Of a stretch of 64,000 nucleotides of DNA, positions 1 through 10,700 are shown in pieces (position 1 is the first letter of the stretch; each line of letters begins with the position of its first letter). The stretch is from positions 15,704,501 to 15,768,500 of the forward strand of contig NC_092650.1 of the NCBI RefSeq assembly GCF_032118995.1. The letters run 5' to 3'. Origin of the DNA: Asterias amurensis. Its lineage: Eukaryota; Echinodermata; Asteroidea; Forcipulatida; Asteriidae. A model generated the notes under the pieces. The model was not told where the DNA came from and made no database searches. It was given only the letters and a program-made list of their open reading frames with translations. A program made the translations under genes and the position numbers.

Positions 1-571
1 CACCACTTTCCTATCTTCTTGACCATTAATTATGAAGAAAAAAAAAACACTTTTGATTATGTACATTTACTGCTCACTGAGCACAAGAAATTTTCTCACC
101 AGTAAATAGTTTGATGAAGTACCCCACCCAGAGCATGATATCCTACTTCAAAATATATCAAAATAATATAGCAATATGATGCATACCTTTGTACAAGGTA
201 CATGGCAGTCACAGACACTTGACTCTGTGACACACAGTACTATTACTTGTACATGTAATAAACAATAAGTCATTTGCAAGTTATATTTTAGTCTGAGCTA
301 ACTTGTGACTAAGCCAACTATTTTACCAGACAATATTCAAGTCTAACGCACAATGGCTTACTGTCATGTGCATGTACATCAAATCTAGTTGAGTGTTGGA
401 TAAAGTAAGTTGTGATGGTGCAATGCTAAAAACCTAACATTACATGTATCTACCAAAGAGTAAAAATTGTATTTAAACTAAAAGATAAATAATTTATTAT
501 GGTTGCTTGTCGACCTATTTATACCAGGGCCCAAGTTTATACTGCCACTAACATGGAGTTCAGTTCTGTGC
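1..571. other. Intergenic, no feature recognised
   Basis: AT-rich sequence with short homopolymers. No coding, RNA or repeat structure was identified. Confidence 0.5.
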
Positions 572-933
572 TTAAAGGCAGTGGACACTATTAGTAATTA
601 CTCAAAATAGTTATTAGCATGGGGAGAGATTGATAGTATAAAGCATTGTGACAAACGGCTCCCTCTGAAGTGACGTGGTTTTTGAGAAAGAAGTAATTTT
701 CCACGAATTTGATTTCGAGACCTCAGATTTAGACTTTGAGGTCTCGAAATCAAGCATCTGAAAGCACACAACTTCGTGTGACAAGGGTGTTTTTTTCTTG
801 CATTATTTTCTCGCAACTTCGACGCCCAATTGAGCTCAAATTTTCACAGGTTAGTTATTTCATGCATATGTTGAGATACACCAAGTGAGAAGACTGGTCT
901 TTGACAATTACCAATAGTGTCCAATGTCTTTAA
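572..933 (+). mobile_element. Family A foldback element (TTAA-flanked MITE)
   Basis: Begins TTAAAGGCAGTGGACACTAT and ends in the inverse, CAATAGTGTCCA...TTTAA. TTAA is at both ends. The interior has the palindromic core GAGACCTCAGATTTAGAC / GAGGTCTCGAAATC shared by all family A copies. It has no coding capacity, as expected for a non-autonomous element. Confidence 0.85.
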
Positions 934-1315
934 AATAGCCCTGCCTCACCCAAAGCAGAACGCCCTTCATGAGGCACAGTAAGCGCAGAATGTTGTGGTA
1001 ACCAGGGACATGAAAGTGGGCCCAGAGTATTATATAAAAAAAGTTTTTTTTTTTTTAACTTGAATACCAGTTTTATTGTAGATGAGTTCAAAAGCAAATT
1101 TGATATTTTAATCATGGAAATAATGTAAAGAGATCGTCAAATTTTATGAATGACAATTCTGTTGTTTTATTACTTATTTTTTATTTGTAATCATTGCTTG
1201 GTGTACAAGCATGATGAAATAAATGTATCCAATTGTATTGGAAATTTAAATATATCTTGTTTTACTGTTGTATAGTTTTATTTCCATGCAAAACAAAATG
1301 ATAAAAACCAACCAA
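934..1315. repeat. Degraded family D end and AT-rich DNA
   Basis: 947-1025 resembles one end of the GGGCCCAA foldback family (AAGCGCAGAATG, ATGAAAGTGGGCCC). The rest is AT-rich with a T-run at 1049-1058. Confidence 0.4.
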
Positions 1316-1368
1316 GATGGATTTGGTCAAAAGGTTGTTGGTTGGTACCGTACACAGACTTGTGAAAA

Positions 1369-1728
1369 AGTCGTTAATGGTTTGTCACAGTGTTAGCGCA
1401 ATAGCTGTCGTAAACACGCTCTCTCGAAAGTCGTTAATGGTTTGTCACGGTTTTAGCGCAATAGCTGTCGTAAACACGCTCTCTCGAAAGCCGTTAATGG
1501 TTTGTCACGGTGTTAGCGCAATATCTGTTGTAAACGTGCTCTCTCGAAAGTCGTTAATGGTTTGTCACAGTGTTAGCGCAATAGCTGTCGTAAACACGCT
1601 CTCTCGAAAGTCGTTAATGGTTTGTCACGGTGTTAGCGCAATAGCTGTCGTAAACACGCTCTCTCGAAAGTCGTTAATGGTTTGTCACGGTGTTATCGCA
1701 ATAGCTGTCGTAAATACGCTCTCTCGAG
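1369..1728 (+). repeat. 60-bp minisatellite, six copies
   Basis: Six direct tandem copies of a 60-bp unit starting AGTCGTTAATGGTTTGTCAC, differing at a few positions per copy. Because 60 is a multiple of 3 and the unit has no stop, a 20-residue repeat stays open through it; this is not evidence for a gene. Confidence 0.95.
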
Positions 1729-1739
1729 AATGCTGCTCC

Positions 1740-2490
1740 TGTGTGACCTCTGTACTTATGACTACGGTCGTATTTGGGAGCCAGCAATATTGCAAGAACC
1801 ACTTCAGCTGTTGTATTGAATGCTCCACGATCACGTACCAATGTAGGATCTATAGCTTTTGCTGCAACTGGGCAAAAATGCTGGAATCGTCTTCCTCAAT
1901 CTGTTCGTTTAACCAATTCCCCAAGTTCCTTCAAATCCCAAATAAAAACCCACCTCTATCCTAAGTTACTCTAGATTGAATCATTGTTAAAGCCATTATA
2001 CACTTTCGGTAAACAGTATTGTCCAAGTCCCACACTTCGTGTATCACAGCTTATATATGTAATAACAAACCTGTGAAAATTTAGGCTCAATCGGTCATCG
2101 GAGTCGGGAGAAAATAACGGGAAAACCCACTCTTGTTTTTGCACGTTTCGCCGTGTCATGACATGTGTTTAAAATAAATCCGTAATTCTCGCTATCGAGA
2201 ATTGATATTGTTTTACTGTTTTCTCAAAAAGTAAAGCATTTCATGGAACAATATTTCAAGAGAAGTCTTTCACCATTACCTTCTGTAAACCCTGTAAATT
2301 ATTTGTAAATCTGTGAACTTTTTTCTTTCTTTTCTGTACCGAAAGTGTCCAATGGCTTTATTAATTGCATTGTTTTGTCTGTAAAACAATGTAGTTTATC
2401 TTTTTGTTTGGTTGCTATTGTATTTCGTAAGGCTTTGTATCGCTTTTGTAAAAAGCGCTATATAAGTAAGGTTATTATTATTATTATTAA
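1740..2490 (+). mobile_element. 3' end of a CR1/L2-type LINE, interrupted by a foldback element
   Basis: 1774-1974 encodes the characteristic last residues of CR1/L2-clade ORF2 proteins: RTNVGSIAFAATGQKCWNRL, then PQSVRLTNSPSSFKSQIKTH and a short tail. The 3'UTR continues after the family H insertion (1987-2364) to the AAAAAGCGCTATATAAG motif and (ATT)n tail at about 2450-2490, typical of this group's 3' ends. The copy is 5' truncated; the 60-bp minisatellite abuts it. Confidence 0.8.
1987..2364 (+). mobile_element. Family H foldback element (TTAA-flanked)
   Basis: Terminal inverted repeats start TTAAAGCCATTATACACTTT and end GAAAGTGTCCAATGGCTTTA plus TTAA. It sits inside the LINE 3' region. 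A second copy is at 34319-34679. Confidence 0.8.
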
Positions 2491-2499
2491 TCCATTGAA

Positions 2500-2600
2500 A
2501 CCTTGGGGCACGGCAACCATGGAAGCCACAGCCTCTGAAGCCCTCGTCTTGGCCTTGGTGCCCTTCAAAAGATTGTCCATGGAAGTGCAAAGTGAAAAAG
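2500..2600. repeat. Short dispersed GGCACC-rich repeat
   Basis: Contains CTTGGCCTTGGTGCCCTTCA, a motif recurring near 11380-11420, 14500-14540, 19300-19330, 47940-48000, 60190-60245 and 63525-63570. Confidence 0.45.
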
Positions 2601-2675
2601 CTTTGTTCTCTTCCACGATCAAATTCCTTGGGGTGATTTCACAAAGAACTAAAACTGATGGGATTTTGGCTCGAC

Positions 2676-3054
2676 TTAAAGGGAAGGTACACTGTTGGTA
2701 ATATTGTCAAAGACCAGTGTTCTCACTTAATGTATCTCAACATATGCATAAAATAACAAGTATGTGAAAATTTGACCTCAGTTGGTCATCGGAGTTGGGA
2801 GACAATGATGAAAGAAAAAACACCCTTGTTGGACGAATTTGTTTGCTTTCAGATAGGAATAAAAGACTTCTAGCTAGAAGTCTTTTATTATTTTAGTGAG
2901 AAATCACCTCTTTCTCAAAAACTATGTAACTTCAGAAGGAGCCGATTCCCACAATGTTTCATACTGTCATCAGCTCTCCAATGCTAGTTACCAAGTCAGT
3001 TTTTAAGTTGATATTTGTCTTTAGTAATTACCAAATGTGTACTCTTCCCTTTAA
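2676..3054 (+). mobile_element. Family I foldback element (TTAA-flanked)
   Basis: Ends TTAAAGGGAAGGTACACTGT and ATGTGTACTCTTCCCTTTAA are inverted repeats with TTAA at both sides. The interior shares short blocks with family A (reverse orientation) and has a perfect small palindrome around AGACTTCTAGCTAGAAGTCT (2867-2886). Confidence 0.85.
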
Positions 3055-3376
3055 AGAATGATTTAATGACAAATTTAATAGAGGTATTTTTCTTTATCGT
3101 CTTTTTATTCTGTCACCAAGAAAGCCAAATGCTGAAAACAATAATTTGCAAACTAGGTAACATAATGTATGAATGCAAAGTTATTGTTTAAACTCTTTTA
3201 TATAATAATATTTACCCTGAACCATTGCACAATGATTTTTAATTATACACAACAAAAATGTATTCGTCTTCGCTTATTTAAACATAAAGAATTTGAACAA
3301 ATGAAATAATTGCGTCGGGGATAAAGAATATCTTATTTGATTCGGACCCTTGACCGTTATTTAAAGCAGATGCTAC

Positions 3377-3503
3377 GGGTGCGTTCGTTTAGCTTCCCTG
3401 GGTCGACCCCGCAGTGCTCACTCGGGTGAGCCCCTGGCAAGAGCTAATCGAACGCTATTCAATTGTACTGGGGTCGACCCAGGGAAGCTAAACGAACGCA
3501 CCC
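3377..3503. mobile_element. Family C foldback element (short copy)
   Basis: Almost entirely two inverted arms: GGGTGCGTTCGTTTAGCTTC ... GAAGCTAAACGAACGCACCC. A longer copy is at 6317-6559. Confidence 0.9.
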
Positions 3504-3735
3504 ATAAATAACAAAATATCAACATGTATACATGTACATGTACTGCCATTCGTGAGTTAGATTTTTAGAAATGTCTAACGGATACAGTAACTTGATTGGT
3601 GAAAAAGTAACTTGCGCTAAATTTGGATTCACCATTGTACAGACGGTGTTTGTGTGTTAGGGTAAACAGCTTTATGAAATAGAAATTCTGCAAAGGGATG
3701 CTTCTCAAATATTTTATGAAATTGGGCCCAGATGT

Positions 3736-4109
3736 TTAAAGGCAGTGGACACTTGGTAATCATTCAAAATAATTATTAGCTTAAAACCTTACTTGGTGAC
3801 AAGTAATGGGGAGAGGTTGATGGTATAAAACGTTATGAGAAACGGCTCCCTTTGAAGTGTCATAGTTTTTGAGAGAGAAGTAATTTTCCACGAATTTGAT
3901 TTCAAGACCTCAGATAGAATTTGAGGTCTCAAAATCAATCATCTAAACGCACACAACTTCCTGTGACAAGGGTGTTATTTTCTTTCATTATTATCTCGCA
4001 ACTTCAGCGACCAATTTTCACAGGTTTTTTATTTTACGCAATTATGTTGAGATACACCGAGTGAGAAGACTGGTCTTTGACATTTACCAATAGTGTCCAC
4101 TGTCTTTAA
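3736..4109 (+). mobile_element. Family A foldback element
   Basis: Starts TTAAAGGCAGTGGACACTTG and ends GTGTCCACTGTCTTTAA, with TTAA at both ends. Same core as the copy at 572-933. Confidence 0.9.
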
Positions 4110-4129
4110 AGCAGTCACTTGTGACCAAG

Positions 4130-4553
4130 CAAGTCATGGCCGAGCGGTTAAGAGCACTGAATTCTAACTCTGGTGTTTCTGATCAGCAGAGTGTGGGTTC
4201 GAATCCCCAGCCGTGACACATCGTGTCCTTAAGCAAGACAGTTTACCATTGCTTCTTCGTTCGGATGGGATGTAAAGCCGTTGGTCCCATGTGTTGTGTA
4301 ACGCATGTAAAAACACCCAGTGCACTTATCGAAAAAGAGAAGGGGTTCGCCCCGATGTTCCTGGTTGCGGCTGCTTAATGCGCCGTAGCATCTTGTAAAC
4401 CCTTATAAGTGCTACGTAATTTGGTCTCGGAATTCATCACTGCAATAACCTATCTTTCTGAAGTTTGTATACACTCAGCGCCTTGAGTACCTTTTTTGGT
4501 AGATACGTGCGCTATATAAGACTTCGATATTATTATTAATATTATTATTATTC
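4130..4553 (+). mobile_element. tRNA-derived SINE
   Basis: The head resembles a class II tRNA: TGGCCGAGCGGTTAAGAGCA (A box) and GGTTCGAATCCC (B box). An unrelated body follows, then the GCGCTATATAAGACTTCGAT motif and an (ATT)n tail. The body matches the inverted copy near 13325-13535. Confidence 0.85.
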
Positions 4554-4653
4554 AATTTAACTCACAAATGGCTCATTAAACGGCAAGCAATAATGGTGAC
4601 CGAATCACATTTCAGGAATAACTATAGCATAATAAATTTGACACAAGGGATCC

Positions 4654-5209
4654 GGGCCCAAATTTCATGGCTCTGTTGACTGCTGGATGTTGCGCTTGCA
4701 ACCACCATTTTTAACTGACGGGACAAATGCTGAATTTCTGCACTAGCTATGTAAGCAAAGGAAGCCTATTAAAGATGCTATGTCAGATTTTTGGCCCCAA
4801 ACATTTGAATGGTATTTCAAAGAGTATCACCCGCTCTAACGAAAACAAGTTGAACTTTTACTTTTAATGGTCAGGAACCATGACAAAAATTTAAAACGTT
4901 TCTTATAAAACACATAAGAATTGGTCGCGTGACCCCGACAAAAACTAATTTTGAGCACTTTATTTCACTGCTACTAACAATTGGCAGACTTTTTCGAGCA
5001 ATGGCTCAAATGAAAGCTTGTAACTTTCTCGACCCCAATCAAAATACCTATTGAATTTTGAATCACAATTTTTTGGTCAAATCGGCAAAAAATCTGACAT
5101 GGCATCTTTAATGTGGACTTTGAACAGGCACAAGCAAGCAAGAAATTTTCTGCTTCTGTAAGCGCCGATTCTTTTCTTACGGTTTGCATGCAGAGCCATG
5201 AGATTGGGC
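4654..5209. mobile_element. Family D foldback element, split by a nested element
   Basis: Ends GGGCCCAAATTTCATGGCTC and GAGCCATGAGATTGGGC are inverted repeats. 4769-5111 is a later insertion inside it. Confidence 0.75.
4769..5111. mobile_element. Family E foldback element (TTAA-flanked), nested in family D
   Basis: Inverted ends TTAAAGATGCTATGTCAGAT and ATCTGACATGGCATCTTTAA, again with TTAA at both sides. It interrupts a family D element. Confidence 0.85.
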
Positions 5210-6316
5210 TTTGTCACACTGAAATTTTAAGTACTGTTGACAGGCATACTCCTGCCCACTACCTTTTGAAATATCTCATACAAATAAAATAGTGTTCATG
5301 CCAGAAAAGGAAAATGGCAGTGGTCTTAATAATTACAGACTGTGTAGGTATCAACATGCTAATGTACAAAGTCAATCCAGTGCATTATTTATATGCAATC
5401 TCTGCTCAGAAAAATCTTTAATTAATTAAGCATTTTGGTTTGTGGTATTACCACCAGGATAATTAATAACTGCTTTGCTGAGGAGGTTTATAAGAACCGT
5501 CCTTTTAAAGATGTTAAATTTGCATCTGGGATAAAATTTTGGTTTTTACCCATGATAAAGAATATTCATTTTGGTTTTTACCCATATACATGTACAACGA
5601 TGTGTCTTGAAAGAACTGTCCTGCTATTAATCTATTGCTGCTGAGAATATTGTAGTCTTGATTGGCAACGCTGTTATTTGTACTAGTCACCAGTAGAGGG
5701 CGCAATGTAAACCGACTTGGAAATTGGCTTGGAGGGACTGGGCAAGTCTAAGATCTGTATCTTTTGATTTTGATCATATCTTCTGTTTGTATTCTGTTGT
5801 GTTTTTCTAAAGAGCGCTTAGGGACATCTTTTACAACTATGTGTTATGCGCTATATAAGAATGGTTAATTATTATTATTATTTATACATGTTGCGATATC
5901 GGAAACTAAAGAGCGTCGCCAAGCAAGATTAAGTAGATTGGGAATCTCGATACAGAATTCAAATAAGAACGTTTTTTTCCCTTTTCTACTTCGTGGAAGT
6001 AGGAACAAAACAGCACGACAGGTTCTTATAACAGGCATGTGAGTTACTACCCATGAAAAAAGAGGAAAAGATAAAACCAGGCAAGAAAAAAAAGAGGAAA
6101 AGATAATATTCCTATCATTTTGTACACAGAAAGTGTAGAAAAAATATGAAAATCAAAACCAAATAAAGAGGAAATCAATGGAAAGAGGAAGTCTCACATG
6201 CATGTTATCAGTTTTAAGTAGTCTCAATCTAGTCCGCGGCAGTAGATAAATAGTACGGTAGGCCAGTTCTTATCTGGCATTTCTAAAGCATTATCCTTAG
6301 GTTTTTTGCAAACAAA
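5210..6316. other. Intergenic with one SINE/LINE-type tail
   Basis: 5780-5880 ends in the GCGCTATATAAGAATGG motif and (ATT)n, a decayed retroelement 3' end. No gene was recognised; the short open frames here have no protein-like composition. Confidence 0.45.
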
Positions 6317-6559
6317 GGGTGCGTTCGTTTAGCTTCCCTGGGTCGACCCCGGTCTGCACCGGTACGTTTGAGAAGCTTTGACGGGGCTCACCCGGGTCAG
6401 CCCCCAGTGCCCTGCTTGTGGAGTGGGTTACTTGGGGGTGACCTGAGGTGCATGCCATCACCACGAGAGGGCGAGTGTGATCGTTCGATTAGCTCTTGTC
6501 AGGGGCTCACCCGAGTGAGCACTGCGGGGTCGACCCAGGGAAGCTTATCGAACGCACCC
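6317..6559. mobile_element. Family C foldback element (long copy)
   Basis: The same inverted ends as 3377-3503 surround about 100 bp of extra interior sequence (6360-6480). This suggests the short copy is a deletion derivative. Confidence 0.9.
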
Positions 6560-6628
6560 ATAATGTACATTGTACTCTAATGCCTCAAAAACATACAACA
6601 TAAACTGACCAAAGTCATGTAGTAACCT

Positions 6629-6875
6629 GGGCCCAACTTCATAGAGCTGCTGAGCGCAAAACAAAAAGTTGCTTAGCATGAAATGTTTGTCTTCATAAAA
6701 ACAGGATTACCAACCAAATTTCCAAGTGATTTTCAGGATAAGCAAACAACCGCTGAATACCTGTAACAAGCAATATGCAACAAATGGAAATTTGGTTGGT
6801 AGTCGTGTTTTTAGCAAGGAAGAAGTTTCATGCTAAGCGGATGTTTGTGCTAAGCACCTCTATAAAATTGGGCCC
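6629..6875. mobile_element. Family D foldback element
   Basis: Inverted ends GGGCCCAACTTCATAGAGCT and CTCTATAAAATTGGGCCC. Interior halves are imperfectly complementary (GCTTAGCATGAA / TTCATGCTAAGC). Confidence 0.85.
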
Positions 6876-7146
6876 TTGGCTGTACTTGTGTCAACAGAGG
6901 AAAGAACGGAATTATGTGAAAATTTGATTTATACAATCCTCTTTTAAACTTGAATTTCTACACATCATGATGACAGTTTTAAATTCATAAAATCATACAA
7001 AAATTAAAGGAAAAAATGAATAAAAATGGAATGTTGATCGAAGAAATCTACAAGTGTGGATATCTTGTTGGAGAGTTTTCTCCTTTTTCCCCCATTTTGT
7101 TTGTCAGAAAAAGGAAAATCTCAGTTTAAAATTTTGTCGGATTTAT

Positions 7147-7213
7147 GTGCCCAGGGGTGGATTTTACAATGAGTAAGGATCAGTCTTATCTCGAGTTAGG
7201 ACGAGTTACTCGC
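7147..7213. repeat. Truncated GTCCTAA foldback repeat
   Basis: One arm of the family seen whole at 52241-52356 (GGATTTTAC, TCTCGAGTTAGGACGAGTTA), cut by the adjoining family A element. Confidence 0.6.
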
Positions 7214-7607
7214 CGACACAGGACACTATTGGTAATTGTCAAAGACCAGTCTTCTCACTTGGTGTATCTCAACTTAGGAATAAAATAACAAACCTGTGAA
7301 CATTTGAGCTCATTGGACGTCGAAGTTGCAAGATAAAAATGCAAGAAAAAACACCCTTGTCACACGAAATCAAAATCAAGTTCGTGGAAAATTACTCCTT
7401 TCTCAAAAAATTCAGAGGGAGCCATTTCTCACAATGTTTTATACTATCTGCATTACTCGTTTTCGTGGAAAATTACTTCTTTCTCAAAAACTTCAGAGGG
7501 AGCCATTTCTCACAATGATTTATACTATCTCCATTACTCGTCACAAAGTAAGGTTTGTATGCTAATAATTATTTTGAGTAATTACCAATAGTGTCCACTG
7601 CCTTTAA
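7214..7607 (-). mobile_element. Family A foldback element with internal tandem duplication
   Basis: Reverse-orientation copy whose left end is incomplete and whose right end is complete (GTGTCCACTGCCTTTAA). A block of about 80 bp beginning TTCGTGGAAAATTACT is present twice in tandem (about 7380-7458 and 7460-7541). Confidence 0.85.
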
Positions 7608-7770
7608 GCTTTTAATAACTCCTACTGGACTAGTCCTATCCATCCCAGGTCTAGGTTGTACATAAATAGTTATGAAAATGAAAATTGTGTCTACCATTTT
7701 CAAAACACAAAGTTTCTCTGGGCACCAAAAGCGTTTTAACGCTCCAGCAGGACCAAAGTGAAATTTTGTA

Positions 7771-10700
7771 TCACCAGTATTCCCCGGCTGTGTTGAGTAT
7801 AGCTAACGCAACTGCACCTATGCCAGCCGATAGTGCCCATACCGTTACTTTTAGAACAATACTACCTCGGCTTTGATGCTCCGGACTTGATGACGTCGCA
7901 GCTCCGTTCAGTCGGGACGTCATCTTTTGAAGAACCTTGTCCGGTCTCTGATACAGTGTCTCCAACTCAAAGTCATTGTGTTTAGACATACTCGTACTGT
8001 GAAAGAAACAACAACATGGGGTGTCATGGCCGAGTTGTTAAGAGCATCAAATTCAAGTTCTGGTGGTTAAGTCATCACGAGGTGGGTTCGCTTCCCGGTC
8101 ATGACATTTGGTGTCATTAAGTAAGACACTTTCCTGTAAATGCATCTCTTCATCAAGTGGTAAATGGGTACCTGTGAGGGCAGATTGATTGATTTAGCTT
8201 AGTGTGCTACATACTTGGCAGCACAGGCTGTTTACTCCCCAGGGAGCTGAGAGGGTTTGAGGAATGTAATAGAAGGCCCTGTGAAGGCCCTGTGACCAGG
8301 AGTTAAAAATGTATGAGAGCCATAAGCGCCATCTGTGTTTTAGCTGGGCCAATAAATTATTAATGTAATGTTTTACTCAGATGTTTGATTGATTAATTTT
8401 AAGTAACTGTTCTCCTCCCTATAAGAGTGTATAGTACTTCTCCCTCTCCGTTTTTCTGTGTAAGATTTAGCCCATTTTAAATAGTAATGTAATGTTTTAC
8501 TCCAAATTTGTAACTATGTAACTGTTCATGTAGTTCTGCTGCTGGCAGCGAATTGAATAGATTTTTAATAAACCATTGAATGAAATGAAATGCATTTGCT
8601 GTTAATGCTTAGCAAGATTTTAAAGGCTAAGCAATAATTAGAAGCTCTATAACGATTGTGATTTACCTTAGTTTGTACTGTAGTCTAGCCTCCCTGGCCA
8701 TCTCCTTGGGTGGGTATTGCACAAATAGATCCCCCGCCTGGCTCACTAGATGTTCCATGGGTAGATCACCGGGGATTTTCGACAAGAGACTGTGGACATA
8801 GGCCATATCACACTCGCAGGCTAGTACCTCTTCCTGGCGATGAAGTACTATCTGTTGAATAAGAATGGAAAGAAGGTATCTATAATATAAATAAAAAATA
8901 TAATAATAAGACTTGTAATGCGCACACATCCACCCTGCTGGTTGTCCTAAGACAAGAGACTGTGGACATAGGCCATATCACACTAACAAGATAGTACCTC
9001 TTCCTGGCGGTGAAGTACTATCTATCGAATAAAAATGGAAAGGATCAGAGACTGGGACTACAGGAATTTGTGCTCGAAATCTCCTTTACTCAGAGTTATT
9101 TTGGAGTTTCTGACTCTCAAATTTCATTAGTTTGTTGTACAAACAATGAGTATGAGAGATTGATAATCTGACAGCAGTGTTTATAAAAAGTATTTGTCAT
9201 AATATTGTAGGCAAGTCTGAAATTCAAGCATACCATGGCCGGACGGCCATGGTTTTCACGGTTTTAGAAATTCCTTTAATTTCCACCTGTAACATCATAT
9301 TATTGTTCCATTACTTTGCATGAATGGCAAGATGGACATGTGTTTAACAATATCGTGCCATTCCTGCAAAATAATGGAGTGCTGGCACAATATAATAGAC
9401 CTTTATCAAATTGAAACCATCTTGATTTCCCCCATTGATATCAATGCTACCAAACCGAAGCTTGAAGAACAAAATAGTATGGTTCCAGTTTTCATCATGG
9501 TTATTGGCATTTATTATTGTTATCCGATACAAGGAACATGAACAAGATGGGAGGCAGCATGAAAAAGTTCTATGACATCGAAGGTGGAGGTTAAGTGGCA
9601 TGATGCCCTCCGTGCACGAGCCATTTGTGGGTGTACAAATGACATGAACCAAGGGGCATTAAAATTTAAATAGTTTCTCCAAAAGAAAACAAGAAAGCCC
9701 AGGTTATTTTATTAGAGTATTTGTTGTCTTTACGTTGTTTATATTAGCCAGAGTTTCGTTTTGACAACGATGTTAAAGGCAGTGGACACTATTGGTAATT
9801 CCTCAAAATAATTATTAGCATAAAACCAGACTTGGTAACGAGTAATGGGGAGAGGTTGATGGTATAAAACATTGAGAGAAACGGCTCCCTCTGAAGTGGC
9901 GTAAAAGTAGTTTTCGAGAAAGAAGTAATTTTCCACGAATTTGATTTCGAGACCTCAGATTTAGAAATTGAGGTCTTGAAATCAAGCATCTGTGACAAGG
10001 GTGTTTTTTCTCAAATTTTCACAGGTTGGTTATTTTATGTATATGTTGAGATACACATAGAAGTGAGAAGGCTGGTCTTTGACAATTACCAATCGTATCA
10101 ACTGTTTTTAATAAAAGAGAAACAAACATTTTTGAGGCTCTGAAACGTTCCTAACAGTGGTTCCATGCAGAAGCTCGGTAAAGATTTGTTCAATACCAAG
10201 GTGAAGTGGATAAACACTTACTGCAGCAGCTAGATAGACTGGCATTAATGGATGACAGGCTAGGAAGAAATCATACAGCCTGACGACACTGCGGAAATCA
10301 TTCAGGACATGCCCATACCAAGTGATCAGCCAGGCTAGCGCAAATACTGTGCCGACCTCTGACCTACAAATAAAGTCAAAGAATTTGGTATTAGAATGGA
10401 ACTTCATAGTGGTTCAGCTATCTTTATGACAATAATAATTACTACTCTTTGCGTTATCGTTTAATCTTTCTCAGCTCCCTTGGGAGTATACAACACTGAG
10501 GTGACGTGGCGCTCCAAAGGCTTTTTCAAACACAATATAAACCTCTACACTCGCATGTACCCATTTATACCTCTGGGTGAAAAAAGCCATTACAGTAAAC
10601 ACATCTTGCTCAATGACACAATATTTCACATGACTGGGGTTCGAACCCGCACCCCAATGACTTAACCTCCCGGTCCATTTTCATGGTTCTGTATGCGCAG

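Noticed and set aside
1369-1728. Direct repeats resembling a CRISPR array
   Set aside because: Units are contiguous 60-bp copies with no spacers, in a eukaryotic genome.
1317-1964. 215-codon frame with KSLMVCHGVSAIAVVNTLSR repeats as a repeat protein gene
   Set aside because: It is the 60-bp minisatellite running into another frame of the LINE tail; no promoter, splice or conserved domain.
4133-4218. Functional tRNA gene
   Set aside because: A and B boxes are present, but the sequence is fused to a SINE body and tail and repeated elsewhere; arms do not form a convincing cloverleaf.
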